35,580 bases of DNA, from positions 1-35,580 of the forward strand of contig DATHAO010000035.1 in assembly GCA_035296625.1 (NCBI GenBank), given 5' to 3'. The position numbers and the translations under genes are program-made. The DNA is from DATCLS01 sp035296625 (lineage in GTDB: Bacteria > Actinomycetota > Acidimicrobiia > Acidimicrobiales > VFJN01). Positions 1 to 7,983 of this stretch are shown here, piece after piece. The notes below the pieces were generated by a model. The model ran no database searches. It saw only the letters and a list, made by a program, of their open reading frames with translations, and was not told where the DNA came from. Numbering within the stretch: the first letter of the stretch is position 1; every line of letters begins with the position of its first letter.

Positions 1-1217
1 GGCGTGTCCTCGTCGAAGACGGCGACGGCGTCGACGCAGCGCAGGCCGAGGAGCAGCCGGGCCCGGTCCGACGCGGGGTTCACCGGCCGACCGTCGCCCT
101 TCAGCCGGCGGACCGAGGCGTCGCCGTTGAGGCACACGACGAGGCAGTCGCCGAGCGCCCGGGCGGCCTCGAGCGTGCGCAGGTGGCCGGGGTGGAGCAG
201 GTCGAAGCAACCGCCGGCGGCCACCACCGTGCCCCCCTCGGCCCGCACGCGGGCGGCGAGCGCCACCGGGTCGGGCCCCTGAGCCGAGGGGTCGACGTCG
301 TCGGCGGGCGCCGGGGCGATCTCGCCCTCGCCCCGCACGAACCGTCCGGCGGCGGTCACCGCAGCGGCCACGGCGTCGGTGAGCGGCCGCCGGCGGGCCA
401 GCCCGGTGGTGAGGGTGGCGGCGAAGCAGTCGCCCGCACCGCAGGTGTCGCCGCGGGCAGGCGTGGCCGGCACGACGGCCGGCGGTCCCGGCGGGTCGGC
501 GACCACGGCCCCGCGCTCGCCCGTCGTGAGCACGATCGGCGATCCCCAGGCGGCCGCCAGGTGGTCGACGGCCGCCGCCAGCTCGGGCACCGTGGCCGGC
601 ACGGCACGGTCGAGCGCCCCGGCCGCCTCGGACAGGTTCGGGGTGACGGCGTCGAGCCCGGGCGGTGGGACAGGACCGGCGGGGTGCGGGTCCCACACGA
701 CGACCGGCCGGTGGCCGGCGGGCGGCCGCGACCCGTCGCCCCGGTCGACCAGCGCGGTCACCGCCGGGAGCGCCCGGGAGGCCATGCCCCGGCCGTAGTC
801 GGCCACGAGCACGGCGTCGGCCCGGGCCAGCGCCTCGTCGGCGGCGGCGGGCCACGGGCCGGGCGGCAGGACCGGGTCGCACCCCCGATCGATCCGCACG
901 AGCGAGTGGTCCGACGAGCGCACCCGCAGCTTCTCGGGGGTCGGTCCGTCGAGGCCGACGTCCACGACGCCCACACCGGCCTCGTCGAGCAGCCGGCGCA
1001 GTTCCGCGGCCGTGTCGTCGGTCCCGAGAGCGGTGATCAGCGTGACCTGGGCACCCTTGCCGGCGGCGAACCGGGCGGCGAGGCCGGCCCCACCGGGACG
1101 GCACCGCTCGCGGGGCGCCTCGACGACGGGCACCGGAGCATCGGGGCTCACCCGGCGAACGGTACCCGACCAGTCCCTGTCGAAGAGCGAATCCCCCACC
1201 ACCACGAGCCGGATCAC
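1..1217 (-). CDS. hldE: Bifunctional heptose-7-phosphate kinase / heptose-1-phosphate adenylyltransferase HldE (3' end cut by window edge)
   Basis: Carries out two steps of ADP-heptose synthesis in the cytoplasm: phosphorylation of D-glycero-beta-D-manno-heptose 7-phosphate at C1, and adenylylation of the 1-phosphate. The first ~300 residues are a PfkB/ribokinase-type kinase: VVVGDSLFDRDW near the N-terminus and GDTCGAGD ending at the catalytic Asp263. A second domain begins near residue 330 with the nucleotidyltransferase signature GGCFDLLHPGHL and later LNGDASVRRLKG. 405 codons are present; E. coli HldE has 477 residues, so about 70 are missing past the left edge. The GTG start overlaps the gmhA stop (GTGA), which fixes the start and implies translational coupling. 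Last visible gene of the heptose operon. The fused kinase/adenylyltransferase layout indicates the ADP- rather than the GDP-heptose route. Confidence 0.95.
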   Translation of the reverse strand, partial: MIRLVVVGDSLFDRDWSGTVRRVSPDAPVPVVEAPRERCRPGGAGLAARFAAGKGAQVTLITALGTDDTAAELRRLLDEAGVGVVDVGLDGPTPEKLRVRSSDHSLVRIDRGCDPVLPPGPWPAAADEALARADAVLVADYGRGMASRALPAVTALVDRGDGSRPPAGHRPVVVWDPHPAGPVPPPGLDAVTPNLSEAAGALDRAVPATVPELAAAVDHLAAAWGSPIVLTTGERGAVVADPPGPPAVVPATPARGDTCGAGDCFAATLTTGLARRRPLTDAVAAAVTAAGRFVRGEGEIAPAPADDVDPSAQGPDPVALAARVRAEGGTVVAAGGCFDLLHPGHLRTLEAARALGDCLVVCLNGDASVRRLKGDGRPVNPASDRARLLLGLRCVDAVAVFDEDT

Positions 1218-1921
1218 GGCACACCTACCCGGCGGTCGAACGCCGAGCACAACAGGTGCACGGCCACCTGCTGGGCCTCCTGCACGGCGGCGGACGACGC
1301 CACGTCGAGCGCCACGACGTCGTGGGCTCGCATGGCGAGGGGGTTCGGGGCCGGACCGGTCATAGCGAGGCAGCGCAGACCGAGCCGGCGGGCCGTGTCG
1401 GTGGCGCGCAGCAGGTTGGGGCTGCGGCCCGAGGTGCTGAGCGCGAGCAGCACGTCGCCGGGACGGCCGTGGGCTTCGACCTGGCGGGCGTACGCCTCAT
1501 CGAAGCCGTAGTCGTTCGCGATGGCGGTCACGCTCGACGTCTCCGCGTGCAGGGCGAGCGCGCTGAAGGCGGCCCGGTCGTCGCGGTAGCGACCCACCAG
1601 CTCGGCGGTGAGGTGCTGGCCCAGCGCAGCGCTGCCGCCGTTGCCGGCGACGAGAACGCGCCCGCCGGCGACGAGCCGGGTGGCGAGCTCGCCGGCCCAC
1701 GCCTCGAGCCGGGGCAGGTGGGCCTCCAGGTGGCGGATGGCGTCGACAGAGGCGACGAGGTGGTCCCGCATGCTGGCGTGCGCCGCACGGTGGGCGACGC
1801 CACCACCGGGGCCCCCGGGGGGCAGGGTGGGCGCGCCGGAGGTGTTCCCCGACGGCGGGGCGGGCCGGGCGGACGGCGTGGGCGCCGGGGTGACGCCCGG
1901 CAGGGACGTAGGCGGGTTCAC
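1214..1921 (-). CDS. gmhA: Phosphoheptose (sedoheptulose-7-phosphate) isomerase GmhA
   Basis: SIS-domain isomerase converting sedoheptulose 7-phosphate to D-glycero-D-manno-heptose 7-phosphate, the first committed step of heptose synthesis. The SIS signature AGNGGSAALGQHL, the second phosphosugar loop LALSTSGRSPNLLRA, and the segment AVQEAQQVAVHLLC match the family. The core from Met at 1771 has 185 residues, near the usual 190-200. The GTG at 1921 overlaps the stop of the upstream glycosyltransferase (GTGA), so I take it as the start; this gives 235 residues with an unusual Pro/Gly/Ala-rich leader of about 50 residues. Start at 1771 remains possible. Its stop overlaps the hldE start by 4 bases. 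Function is confident; the N-terminus is not. Confidence 0.92.
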   Translation of the reverse strand: MNPPTSLPGVTPAPTPSARPAPPSGNTSGAPTLPPGGPGGGVAHRAAHASMRDHLVASVDAIRHLEAHLPRLEAWAGELATRLVAGGRVLVAGNGGSAALGQHLTAELVGRYRDDRAAFSALALHAETSSVTAIANDYGFDEAYARQVEAHGRPGDVLLALSTSGRSPNLLRATDTARRLGLRCLAMTGPAPNPLAMRAHDVVALDVASSAAVQEAQQVAVHLLCSAFDRRVGVP

Positions 1922-3168
1922 GCCGGCACCTCCCGGACCTCGGGGACGAGCCGGGCCCGGCGGTCGGCGGACGCCAGCGTGCGGCGGTAGACGTCCAGCG
2001 TGTCGGCCGCCACCGTGTGCCAGTCGTAGAGCATCCGGGTGCGCCGGGCGGCCGCCCGCCCCATGGCCCGGCGACGCTCGGGATCCTCGGCCAGCGCCCG
2101 CATGGCGACGGCCAGGGCTTCGGGCGTGCGAGGCGGCACGAGCAGGCCGGTGCGCCCGTCGACCACGGTGTCGAGCAAGCCGCCCACCGCCGTGCCGACG
2201 ACCGGCAGCCCACAGGCCATCGCCTCGACGGGGACGATGCCGAACGGTTCGTACCAGGGGGCGCACACCGCGGCGTCGGCCGAGCGAAGCAGCCGCGCGA
2301 CCGCCTCGTGGGGCAGACGACCCCGCAGGTCGACGCGGTCGGCCACGCCGGCCTCGCGGGCCACGGCCCGCAGGCGGCGGACCTCGGGGTCCCGTTCGAG
2401 CGCCCCGGACGCCGGCCCGCCCACGACGACGAGCTCGGCGCCGGCCACGCCGGCCAGAGCCCGGATGGCGTCGTCGACGCCCTTGCGGGGCACGAGGCGG
2501 CTCACGACCACGAAGCGGACCCGCCCGCGGCGAGGCCGGCGCTCGGCTGGCCCGGCGGGGGAGAAGCGCTCGGGATCGATGCCGCAGGGCACGACGGCGA
2601 TGCGGGCCGGATCGCCGCCGAGAGCCACCAGCTCGTGACGCTCGTCGGCGCAGGTGGCAATCACCGCGTCCGCCCGGGCCACGATGCGCCGCTCGACGGC
2701 CTCGCGCTCGGGCGGGCTGGTGTCGGCACCACCCTGGTGGCGGCGCTTGACCACGCCCAGCGCGTGGAACGTGGCGATGACCGGCGGCCCCTCTGGGCCA
2801 GTGGCGGCGAGAGCCGCACGTCCGGACATCCAGAAGTGGGCGTGGACCACGTCGGGCGGCCGGCGCCGCCAGCGGGCCGCGAGGGCGGCGGCGAACGCGT
2901 CCATGTGGGGCAGCAGCTCGTCCTTGGGGATCGGCCGGGGCGCGCCGGCGTCGACGTGGTCGACGACCACGCCGGGGGCGAGCGGGACGCGCCCGGGCAG
3001 CTTCGGGTCGTCGCGGCGGGTGTGGACGGTGACCCGGCAACCGAGCGCGCCGAGGGCGGTGGCCAGCGCGGCCACGTGGACGTTCTGTCCGCCGGCGTCG
3101 GCACCGCCGATGGCCGCCAGCGGGCTGGCGTGCTCGGACACGAGGGCGACATGCAGCGTGTGTGTCAT
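1918..3168 (-). CDS. Family 4 (GT-B) glycosyltransferase
   Basis: A 416-residue GT4 transferase. The N-terminal Rossmann domain has GGADAGGQNVHVAALA, typical of the sucrose-synthase/MshA-like branch of GT4, followed by VVHAHFWMSG. The C-terminal donor-binding domain has VSRLVPRKGVDDAI and the E-x7-E motif in EPFGIVPVEAMACGLPVV. It likely transfers a sugar from a nucleotide donor to a cell-envelope glycan or small acceptor; neither donor nor acceptor can be read from sequence. The ATG follows a strong GGAGGAGG ribosome site and overlaps the stop of the upstream heptosyltransferase (ATGA). Its own stop overlaps gmhA. Lying between heptosyltransferase and heptose-synthesis genes, it probably acts on the same glycan. 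Confidence 0.9.
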   Translation of the reverse strand: MTHTLHVALVSEHASPLAAIGGADAGGQNVHVAALATALGALGCRVTVHTRRDDPKLPGRVPLAPGVVVDHVDAGAPRPIPKDELLPHMDAFAAALAARWRRRPPDVVHAHFWMSGRAALAATGPEGPPVIATFHALGVVKRRHQGGADTSPPEREAVERRIVARADAVIATCADERHELVALGGDPARIAVVPCGIDPERFSPAGPAERRPRRGRVRFVVVSRLVPRKGVDDAIRALAGVAGAELVVVGGPASGALERDPEVRRLRAVAREAGVADRVDLRGRLPHEAVARLLRSADAAVCAPWYEPFGIVPVEAMACGLPVVGTAVGGLLDTVVDGRTGLLVPPRTPEALAVAMRALAEDPERRRAMGRAAARRTRMLYDWHTVAADTLDVYRRTLASADRRARLVPEVREVPA

Positions 3169-4310
3169 CGAACCTCCTCCTGTGTGGTGACGGATCCGAC
3201 GTCGGCGGTGAGCAGGGATTGGATCCCATCTCCGGTGGGCGGGGACGGGGCCGGCCCGGCGTGGCCGGACAGGTGCTCGACGGCGGCGACGACGTGGGCC
3301 GGGGCGACCGCGGCGACGCACGGGTGCCCGGCGATCGGGCAGGTGCGGGCGCGGCAGCCGGCGCAGGGCACGTCCTGGCGCCCCAGCACCACGTGGGGGA
3401 CCCGCCACGGCCGCCACCGGTCGAGCGGGACCGTCGGCGGGAACGCCACGGCGACCGGCGTGCCGACGGCGGCGGCCAGGTGGGCCGGACCCGTGTTGCC
3501 GCAGGCCACGACGGCGGCCCCGGCGAGGACGGTGGCGAGCGCGGCCAGCTCGCCGGCTCCTCCGAGGTCGGTGACCCCTGGCCGCGGGCCCGCCGCCGGG
3601 TCGTCCCCCGCAGCAACCGCGGCCGTCAGGTCACGCTCGGCGGCCGAGCCGGTGACGACCACCCGGTGGCCGGCGGCCGCGAGCGCCGCCACGGCGCCGG
3701 CCCACTGGTCGGGGCCGAGCGTTCGGGCCGTGACCGAGGCGCCAGGGTGCACGACCACGTAGGGGGCGGCGGGCAGCCGGGCGGCTACGGCGGTCGGCGG
3801 GCCCGGGGCGACGGCGACGGCCAGGCGATCGTCGCCCGGCGCCGGCTCGTGGCCCAGGCTGGCGACGACGGCCAGAGCTCGTTCGACCTCGTGGACGTCC
3901 GGGTCGCCGGGGATGCGGTGATCGAGCAGGCTGCCCGGGTAGTCGAGGCTGATGCCGGCGATCTCGGGCACGCCGGCCAGGCGCAGCAGCAGCGCGAGCG
4001 GCAGCGGGCTCTGGTGGGACGAGGTGAGCACGGCGGCGGCCCGGGGCCGCACCCGGACCACGTCGGCCACGAAGCGGTCGAGGGCCGCCCCGTCGACGGG
4101 GGGCGGGTCCCCGAGGATCCACGGGGCCGCGAGCTCGAGCACGTCGCGGACACAGGGCAGCAGCTCGGCGGCCGCCCGCCCGTGCGGCCCGACCGCGAGC
4201 ACGACCGGGCTGGTGCGGGCCACCGCCCGGATGGCGGGACCGGCGAGGAGCACGTCGCCGGCGTTGTCCAGCCGAGCGACGAGGACCGGAGCGCCGTCGG
4301 CCGCGCTCAC
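3165..4310 (-). CDS. Family 9 glycosyltransferase (ADP-heptose heptosyltransferase-like)
   Basis: 381-residue member of the GT9 (WaaC/WaaF/WaaQ) heptosyltransferase family. Visible family features: the N-terminal motif VLVARLDNAGDVLLAGPAIR, VVVHPGASVTARTLGPDQWA in the middle, and the donor-site region VVACGNTGPAHLAAAVGTP. A Cys-rich segment (CAGCRARTCPIAGHPC) near the C-terminus is also usual in bacterial GT9 proteins. GT9 enzymes move heptose from ADP-heptose to lipid A core in Gram-negatives; here the acceptor is unknown. The GTG at 4310 overlaps the gmhB stop (GTGA). The frame is open upstream to 5009, but the GT9 N-terminus begins exactly here. Pairing with GmhA/GmhB/HldE supports ADP-heptose as donor (inference). 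Confidence 0.9.
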   Translation of the reverse strand: MSAADGAPVLVARLDNAGDVLLAGPAIRAVARTSPVVLAVGPHGRAAAELLPCVRDVLELAAPWILGDPPPVDGAALDRFVADVVRVRPRAAAVLTSSHQSPLPLALLLRLAGVPEIAGISLDYPGSLLDHRIPGDPDVHEVERALAVVASLGHEPAPGDDRLAVAVAPGPPTAVAARLPAAPYVVVHPGASVTARTLGPDQWAGAVAALAAAGHRVVVTGSAAERDLTAAVAAGDDPAAGPRPGVTDLGGAGELAALATVLAGAAVVACGNTGPAHLAAAVGTPVAVAFPPTVPLDRWRPWRVPHVVLGRQDVPCAGCRARTCPIAGHPCVAAVAPAHVVAAVEHLSGHAGPAPSPPTGDGIQSLLTADVGSVTTQEEVR

Positions 4311-4924
4311 CAGCCCGCCGTCGCTGTCGCCGTCGCCGCACCGCGCGCACGGCTGGGCGCGCCGGCCGGCCTGCCGCCGGTGTCCGGACGGGACGGCCCC
4401 GGCAGTACCCAGCGGCGCACGGCCTCGTCGAGGTTGCGGGCCACTCGTGTGGCGGCGCGCACCTCCTCGGGGCGGGTCACAGGCGTGGGGACGAGGACGC
4501 CGCGCGCGCCCGCGGCCTCGGCCGCCGCCACGTCGGCGCCGATGTCGCCCACCACGACGCACGCCGCGGGATCGACGCCCAGCCGGGCGGTGGCGGTGAG
4601 CACCAGCCCGGGCCGGGGCTTGCGGCAGGGGCACCCGTCGGCCTCGCCATGCGGGCAGTGCTCGACGGTCCCGAACGGGCCGAGCAGCTCCTCGACCCGA
4701 GCGTGCACGCGCACCAAGTCGTTGTCGCCGAACAGGCCCCGTGCGATCCCGCTCTGGTTCGTGACGATGCCGACCGCGACGCCCGCGGCACGGAGGCGGT
4801 CGAGCACGGCCCGGGCGCCGGGCACCGGCCGCACCGCGGCCGGATCGCCGTTGTAGGGCACGTCCACGACGAGCGTGCCGTCGCGGTCGAAAAGCACGGC
4901 CGCGACCACCGAGTGGTCGTTCAT
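4307..4924 (-). CDS. gmhB: D-glycero-beta-D-manno-heptose 1,7-bisphosphate 7-phosphatase GmhB
   Basis: HAD-family phosphatase, 205 residues, removing the 7-phosphate from heptose 1,7-bisphosphate between the two HldE steps. HAD motif I is FDRDGT (nucleophile Asp13, acid/base Asp15); motif II lies in VTNQSGIARG; the zinc-binding Cys/His cluster typical of GmhB is CPHGEADGCPC followed by RKPRPG; motif III is VVGDIGADVAAAEAAG. ATG 4924 matches the family N-terminus. The C-terminus carries a low-complexity Ala/Thr/Arg tail absent from E. coli GmhB. First gene of the operon. A possible SigB/F-like promoter ends only ~12 bases upstream (4936-4960), which would give a nearly leaderless message. Confidence 0.92.
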   Translation of the reverse strand: MNDHSVVAAVLFDRDGTLVVDVPYNGDPAAVRPVPGARAVLDRLRAAGVAVGIVTNQSGIARGLFGDNDLVRVHARVEELLGPFGTVEHCPHGEADGCPCRKPRPGLVLTATARLGVDPAACVVVGDIGADVAAAEAAGARGVLVPTPVTRPEEVRAATRVARNLDEAVRRWVLPGPSRPDTGGRPAGAPSRARGAATATATAGW

Positions 4925-4935
4925 CGGGCGAAGCG

Positions 4936-4960
4936 CTTCCCAGGTGCTCGGCACACAAAC
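4936..4960 (-). promoter_or_regulatory. Possible SigB/F-like promoter for the heptose operon
   Basis: On the minus strand GTTT is followed by 15 bases and GGGAAG. The -10-like part overlaps a perfect 10-base palindrome GAAGCGCTTC (4930-4939). The start point would fall at about 4928, close to the gmhB ATG. One of several similar elements in the window; individually weak. Confidence 0.35.
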
Positions 4961-5012
4961 GACTCCGGGGGATGAAGCACTTCTGCGTGGTGGGGAAGTG
5001 GTTCCGCACCGG

Positions 5013-5037
5013 AGGGGGGTGAGCACTTCACCCTCCT
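5013..5037. promoter_or_regulatory. Inverted repeat between gmhB and the GT2 gene
   Basis: Arms AGGGGGGTGA and TCACCCTCCT (10 bp with one G-T pair) flank a 5-base spacer. It sits in the 208-bp divergent intergenic region, so it may be an operator or an RNA hairpin. No known regulator is assigned. Confidence 0.35.
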
Positions 5038-5132
5038 GACGGGGAGAACAGTCCTCTGCGAGAGCGTCTGCCGCTCTGTGTGGTCGATATGCGGACGATT
5101 GCCGCCGGCCCGGCCGGGGCAGCACCACCCGC

Positions 5133-6203
5133 ATGGACGCGCCGGACCTGACTCGCTCCGCCTCCCGTCCCGCCGGGGAGGCGCCGCAGGTGACCGCTAC
5201 CCCCGCGGCCGACCTGGTCGTGCCCTCGATCGGCCGGCCGTCCCTCGACGCCCTGCTCGCGGCGATCGCCGGCGAGACCGAGGCCCCGCTCGCATCGCTG
5301 ACCGTGGTCGACGACCGGCCGTCACCCGACCCGGCCGAACTGGCCGACCGGCTCGAGGCCTCAGACCCCGGCGTGCCGTGGCGGGTTCTGGCCACGGCAG
5401 GGCGCGGGCCGGCGGCCGCCCGCAACGCCGGCTGGCGGGCGGGACGGGCGGCCTGGGTCGTGTTCCTCGACGACGACGTGGTCCCCCAGCAGGGCTGGGG
5501 ACGGGCCCTCGCCCGGGACCTGGCCGCGGCCGACGGCCAGCTGCGGGTGGCCGCCGTGCGCGGGGTCGTCGAGGTGCCCAGGGGCGACCCGGCACCGACC
5601 GACTGGGAACGCCAGGTCGGCGGCCTCGCCTCGGCTCCCGGCTGGCTCACCGCCGATCTCGCCGTGCGCCGGGCGGCGCTCGAGCACGTGGGCGGCCTCG
5701 ACGAGCGGTTCCCGCGGGCCTACCGCGAGGACACCGACCTCGAGCTGCGGGTGCGCGCCGCGGGCTGGACCGACGCCCCGGGACGCCGGGCCGTCACCCA
5801 CCCCGTGGGACCCGCCGACCGGTGGATCTCGGTGCGCCGGCAGCGTGGCAACGCCGACGACGTCCTCATGACCCGGCTGCACGGGCGGGCGTGGCGTCGC
5901 CGGGTGGGCGAGCCGGCGGGCGCTTTCCCCCAGCACCTGGCCACGGTCGGGGCGGCTGCCGCCACCGGCGTGGCCCTCGTCGCCCGCCAGCGGCGGTGGG
6001 CGGCCGCGGCGGCGGCCGTGTGGGTTGTCCGCACCGCGTGGTTCACCTGGCGCCGCGTCGCCCCCGGGCCCCGCACCGCGGGCGAGGTGGCCACGATGGC
6101 CCTGACGAGCGTGGCCATCCCTCCGGCGGCCGTCTACCACCGCGCCGCGGGATGGCGGCGGTGGTGGCGGGTCAGGGCCAGGACGCCTCGGTGGGCGCCA
6201 TGA
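5133..6203 (+). CDS. Family 2 (GT-A) glycosyltransferase
   Basis: 356-residue GT2 transferase. LVVPSIGRPSLDALLAAI opens the GT-A fold, TVVDDRPSPD follows, FLDDDVVPQQGW carries the metal-binding Asp motif, and AYREDTDLELRVRAAGW carries the catalytic ED region. A hydrophobic stretch around residues 270-300 and a basic C-terminus suggest membrane association. Probably builds a surface polysaccharide or glycolipid with the divergent heptose operon (inference); the sugar is unknown. ATG 5133 has a weak ribosome site. GTG 5190, preceded by GGGGAGG at good spacing, is a credible shorter start. The 3' end overlaps the convergent SDR gene by 32 bases. Confidence 0.85.
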   Translation: MDAPDLTRSASRPAGEAPQVTATPAADLVVPSIGRPSLDALLAAIAGETEAPLASLTVVDDRPSPDPAELADRLEASDPGVPWRVLATAGRGPAAARNAGWRAGRAAWVVFLDDDVVPQQGWGRALARDLAAADGQLRVAAVRGVVEVPRGDPAPTDWERQVGGLASAPGWLTADLAVRRAALEHVGGLDERFPRAYREDTDLELRVRAAGWTDAPGRRAVTHPVGPADRWISVRRQRGNADDVLMTRLHGRAWRRRVGEPAGAFPQHLATVGAAAATGVALVARQRRWAAAAAAVWVVRTAWFTWRRVAPGPRTAGEVATMALTSVAIPPAAVYHRAAGWRRWWRVRARTPRWAP

Positions 6204-6855
6204 CCACGAGCTCGCGCACCTCGGCGCCGGCCGGCATCGTGAGCGCGCCGACCACGGCGGCGGCGACGTGCTCGGGGTCGGCAAGCTCGGCGTCGGGGCC
6301 GGGCCTGTACTCCTCGTCACGCCCGTCGAAGAACCCGGTCTGCATGCCGCCCGGCGTCAGCAGCGTGACCCCCACCTTCCCGGCCAGCTCGGCGGTCAGC
6401 GCCCGGGTGAAGCCGACGACGCCGAACTTCGACGCACAGTAGGCGGTGGCGTGGGGCAGGGCGCGGTGGCCCAGGGTGGAGGCCACGGTGACCACGTGCC
6501 CGCCCCGCTCGATGAGCGACGGCAGCGCGGCGCGGATCACCGCGGCGGTGCCCAGCAGGTTCACGGCGACCACCCGCTCCCAGGCGTCGGTAAGCACGCC
6601 GTCGAGCGGGCCAGGGTGGTCGATGCCCGCGCACGTCACGACCGCGTCGATGCCACCGCGTGCGTCGCGGACCCGCTCGACGGCTGCGGCGGCCGCCGCG
6701 CTGTCGGCGAGGTCGACGACCTCGTGGTCGCCGTCCGCCGGGCGCATGTCGAGGGCGACGGGGCGGGCCCCGGCCTTGCGCAGTGCCGCCACGACGGCGG
6801 CGCCGAGCCCGCCGGCCCCGCCGGTGACGACCACGGTGCGGTCCTGGATGTCCAT
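6172..6855 (-). CDS. Short-chain dehydrogenase/reductase (SDR)
   Basis: 227-residue classical SDR. The cofactor-binding motif TGGAGGLG (TGxxxGxG) is near the N-terminus, CAG (NNAG equivalent) follows in VVTCAGIDHPGP, and the catalytic Ser-Tyr-Lys triad is seen in VTVASTLG and YCASK. The Asp in VALDMRP after the second strand favours NAD(H). Substrate cannot be told. ATG 6855 is chosen because AGGAGGG lies 7 bases upstream; an ATG further up falls inside that ribosome site. Convergent overlap of 32 bases with the GT2 gene. Possibly involved in modifying sugars or lipids of the same surface cluster (inference). Confidence 0.88.
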   Translation of the reverse strand: MDIQDRTVVVTGGAGGLGAAVVAALRKAGARPVALDMRPADGDHEVVDLADSAAAAAAVERVRDARGGIDAVVTCAGIDHPGPLDGVLTDAWERVVAVNLLGTAAVIRAALPSLIERGGHVVTVASTLGHRALPHATAYCASKFGVVGFTRALTAELAGKVGVTLLTPGGMQTGFFDGRDEEYRPGPDAELADPEHVAAAVVGALTMPAGAEVRELVVMAPTEASWP

Positions 6856-6919
6856 GCGGAGCCCTCCTGGCATGCGGGTGGTTCGGGCGGTGTCGGGGTG
6901 CGGTCGGCGCGGGAGACCC

Positions 6920-7909
6920 TCAGCCGGGCCCGACGCCGGACAGGTGCCGGGCGTCGCCGGCGTTGGCGAGGCCCTGCAGCACGCGGTCCCAGTCGGCGCG
7001 GAACCGGGCGAGGGAGAACCGCCGCCGGGCGACGTCCCGCCCAGCGCCGCCGATGCGCGCCGCGAGGTCGGGGTCGTCGAGCAGCCCGCGGACGAGCCCG
7101 GCGAGGGCGTCGACGTCCGTGGTGAGCAGGCCGCTACGCCCGTGCTCGAGGACCGTGGGCAGCTCGGTGGTGGCGAGGCCGACGACCGGCATGCCCAGCA
7201 TGAGCGCCTCGCATAGGGCGAGGCCGAGGCTCGTGTAGCGGATGGGGTGCACGAAGAGCCGGTAGCGGGCGGCGAAGGCCGCCAGCTCGGGGGGCGGCAC
7301 CTCGCCGAGGCCGCCGACCTCGGCGCTGCCCATGCCGACGATGTCGAGCGGCACCTCGTGGCGCAGGCGCTCGACGATGTCGGCCCCGACCCGCCGGCCG
7401 CGCGTGCCCAGGTTGTTCACGACCACGAGCGCCCTCTCCTCCTCACCGGTCCAGCGGACGCCGGGCGGGGGGCCGGGAACGCCATGCTCGACGACGGTGG
7501 TGGGCACCTCGCCGCAGTCCCACATGAGCCGGTTGAAGTGGGTGACGTGCACGACCAGCGAGCGGGGGTCGTCGACGGGGTGGCGGGTGTCGGTGGGTGC
7601 CTCGCGGGGCGGGTCGTGCTCGAGGTAGGCGCACGGCAAGGCTCGCTGCTCGGGGGAGAGCACCTCGTGGCGGTCGACCTCCCAGTTGCGCCGCGTCTGG
7701 CACAGCACCACGTCGAGATGCTCGTCGGCGAGCCGGTCGACCGGCACCTCGACGACGTTGTCCGGCCAGGGGAAGCTCGGCGTGCGGCCGATGAAGCCGT
7801 CGGGCCGGCCGGGCTTGGTGGGCAGCACGATCTCGTGCCCGATCTGGGCCAGCGACCACAGGTAGTTGCCGTGGACGTGCCAGGTCAGGACGCGCAGAGG
7901 CCGGGACAC
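6920..7909 (-). CDS. GT4-like glycosyltransferase
   Basis: 329 residues. The C-terminal half has the GT-B donor-site pattern: LFVHPIRYTSLGLALCEALMLGMPVV with the E-x7-E-like glutamate, then LATTELPTVLEHGRSGLL. The N-terminal half (RVLTWHVHGNYLWSL, VVLCQTRRNWEVD, YLEHDPPREAPTD) is less typical of GT4 and resembles proteins annotated as glycosyltransferases beside carbamoyltransferases. The GTG start has no strong ribosome site. Divergent from the carbamoyltransferase gene across ~75 bp, so the two may be co-controlled. Target glycan unknown. Confidence 0.82.
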   Translation of the reverse strand: MSRPLRVLTWHVHGNYLWSLAQIGHEIVLPTKPGRPDGFIGRTPSFPWPDNVVEVPVDRLADEHLDVVLCQTRRNWEVDRHEVLSPEQRALPCAYLEHDPPREAPTDTRHPVDDPRSLVVHVTHFNRLMWDCGEVPTTVVEHGVPGPPPGVRWTGEEERALVVVNNLGTRGRRVGADIVERLRHEVPLDIVGMGSAEVGGLGEVPPPELAAFAARYRLFVHPIRYTSLGLALCEALMLGMPVVGLATTELPTVLEHGRSGLLTTDVDALAGLVRGLLDDPDLAARIGGAGRDVARRRFSLARFRADWDRVLQGLANAGDARHLSGVGPG

Positions 7910-7983
7910 GGCCCGCTCTTACCCCCGCCCGCCACGCTCAACACGCCGGTGTGAGCGTCGCGGCCCGGGGGAAGCGGCGGGCC

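Noticed and set aside
183..1511. 442-residue plus-strand open frame over hldE
   Set aside because: Arg/Gly-rich composition without any domain; the opposite strand encodes a clear HldE with kinase and adenylyltransferase motifs.
1214..3616. 800-residue open frame on the minus strand
   Set aside because: Only the C-terminal part is real (gmhA). The rest is an Arg/Pro-rich shadow of the glycosyltransferase gene in another frame.
7961..7983. GGGGGAAG before the carbamoyltransferase as another SigB/F-like -10
   Set aside because: No G-N-N-T element at the right spacing was convincing, and the purine run may just be a ribosome site.
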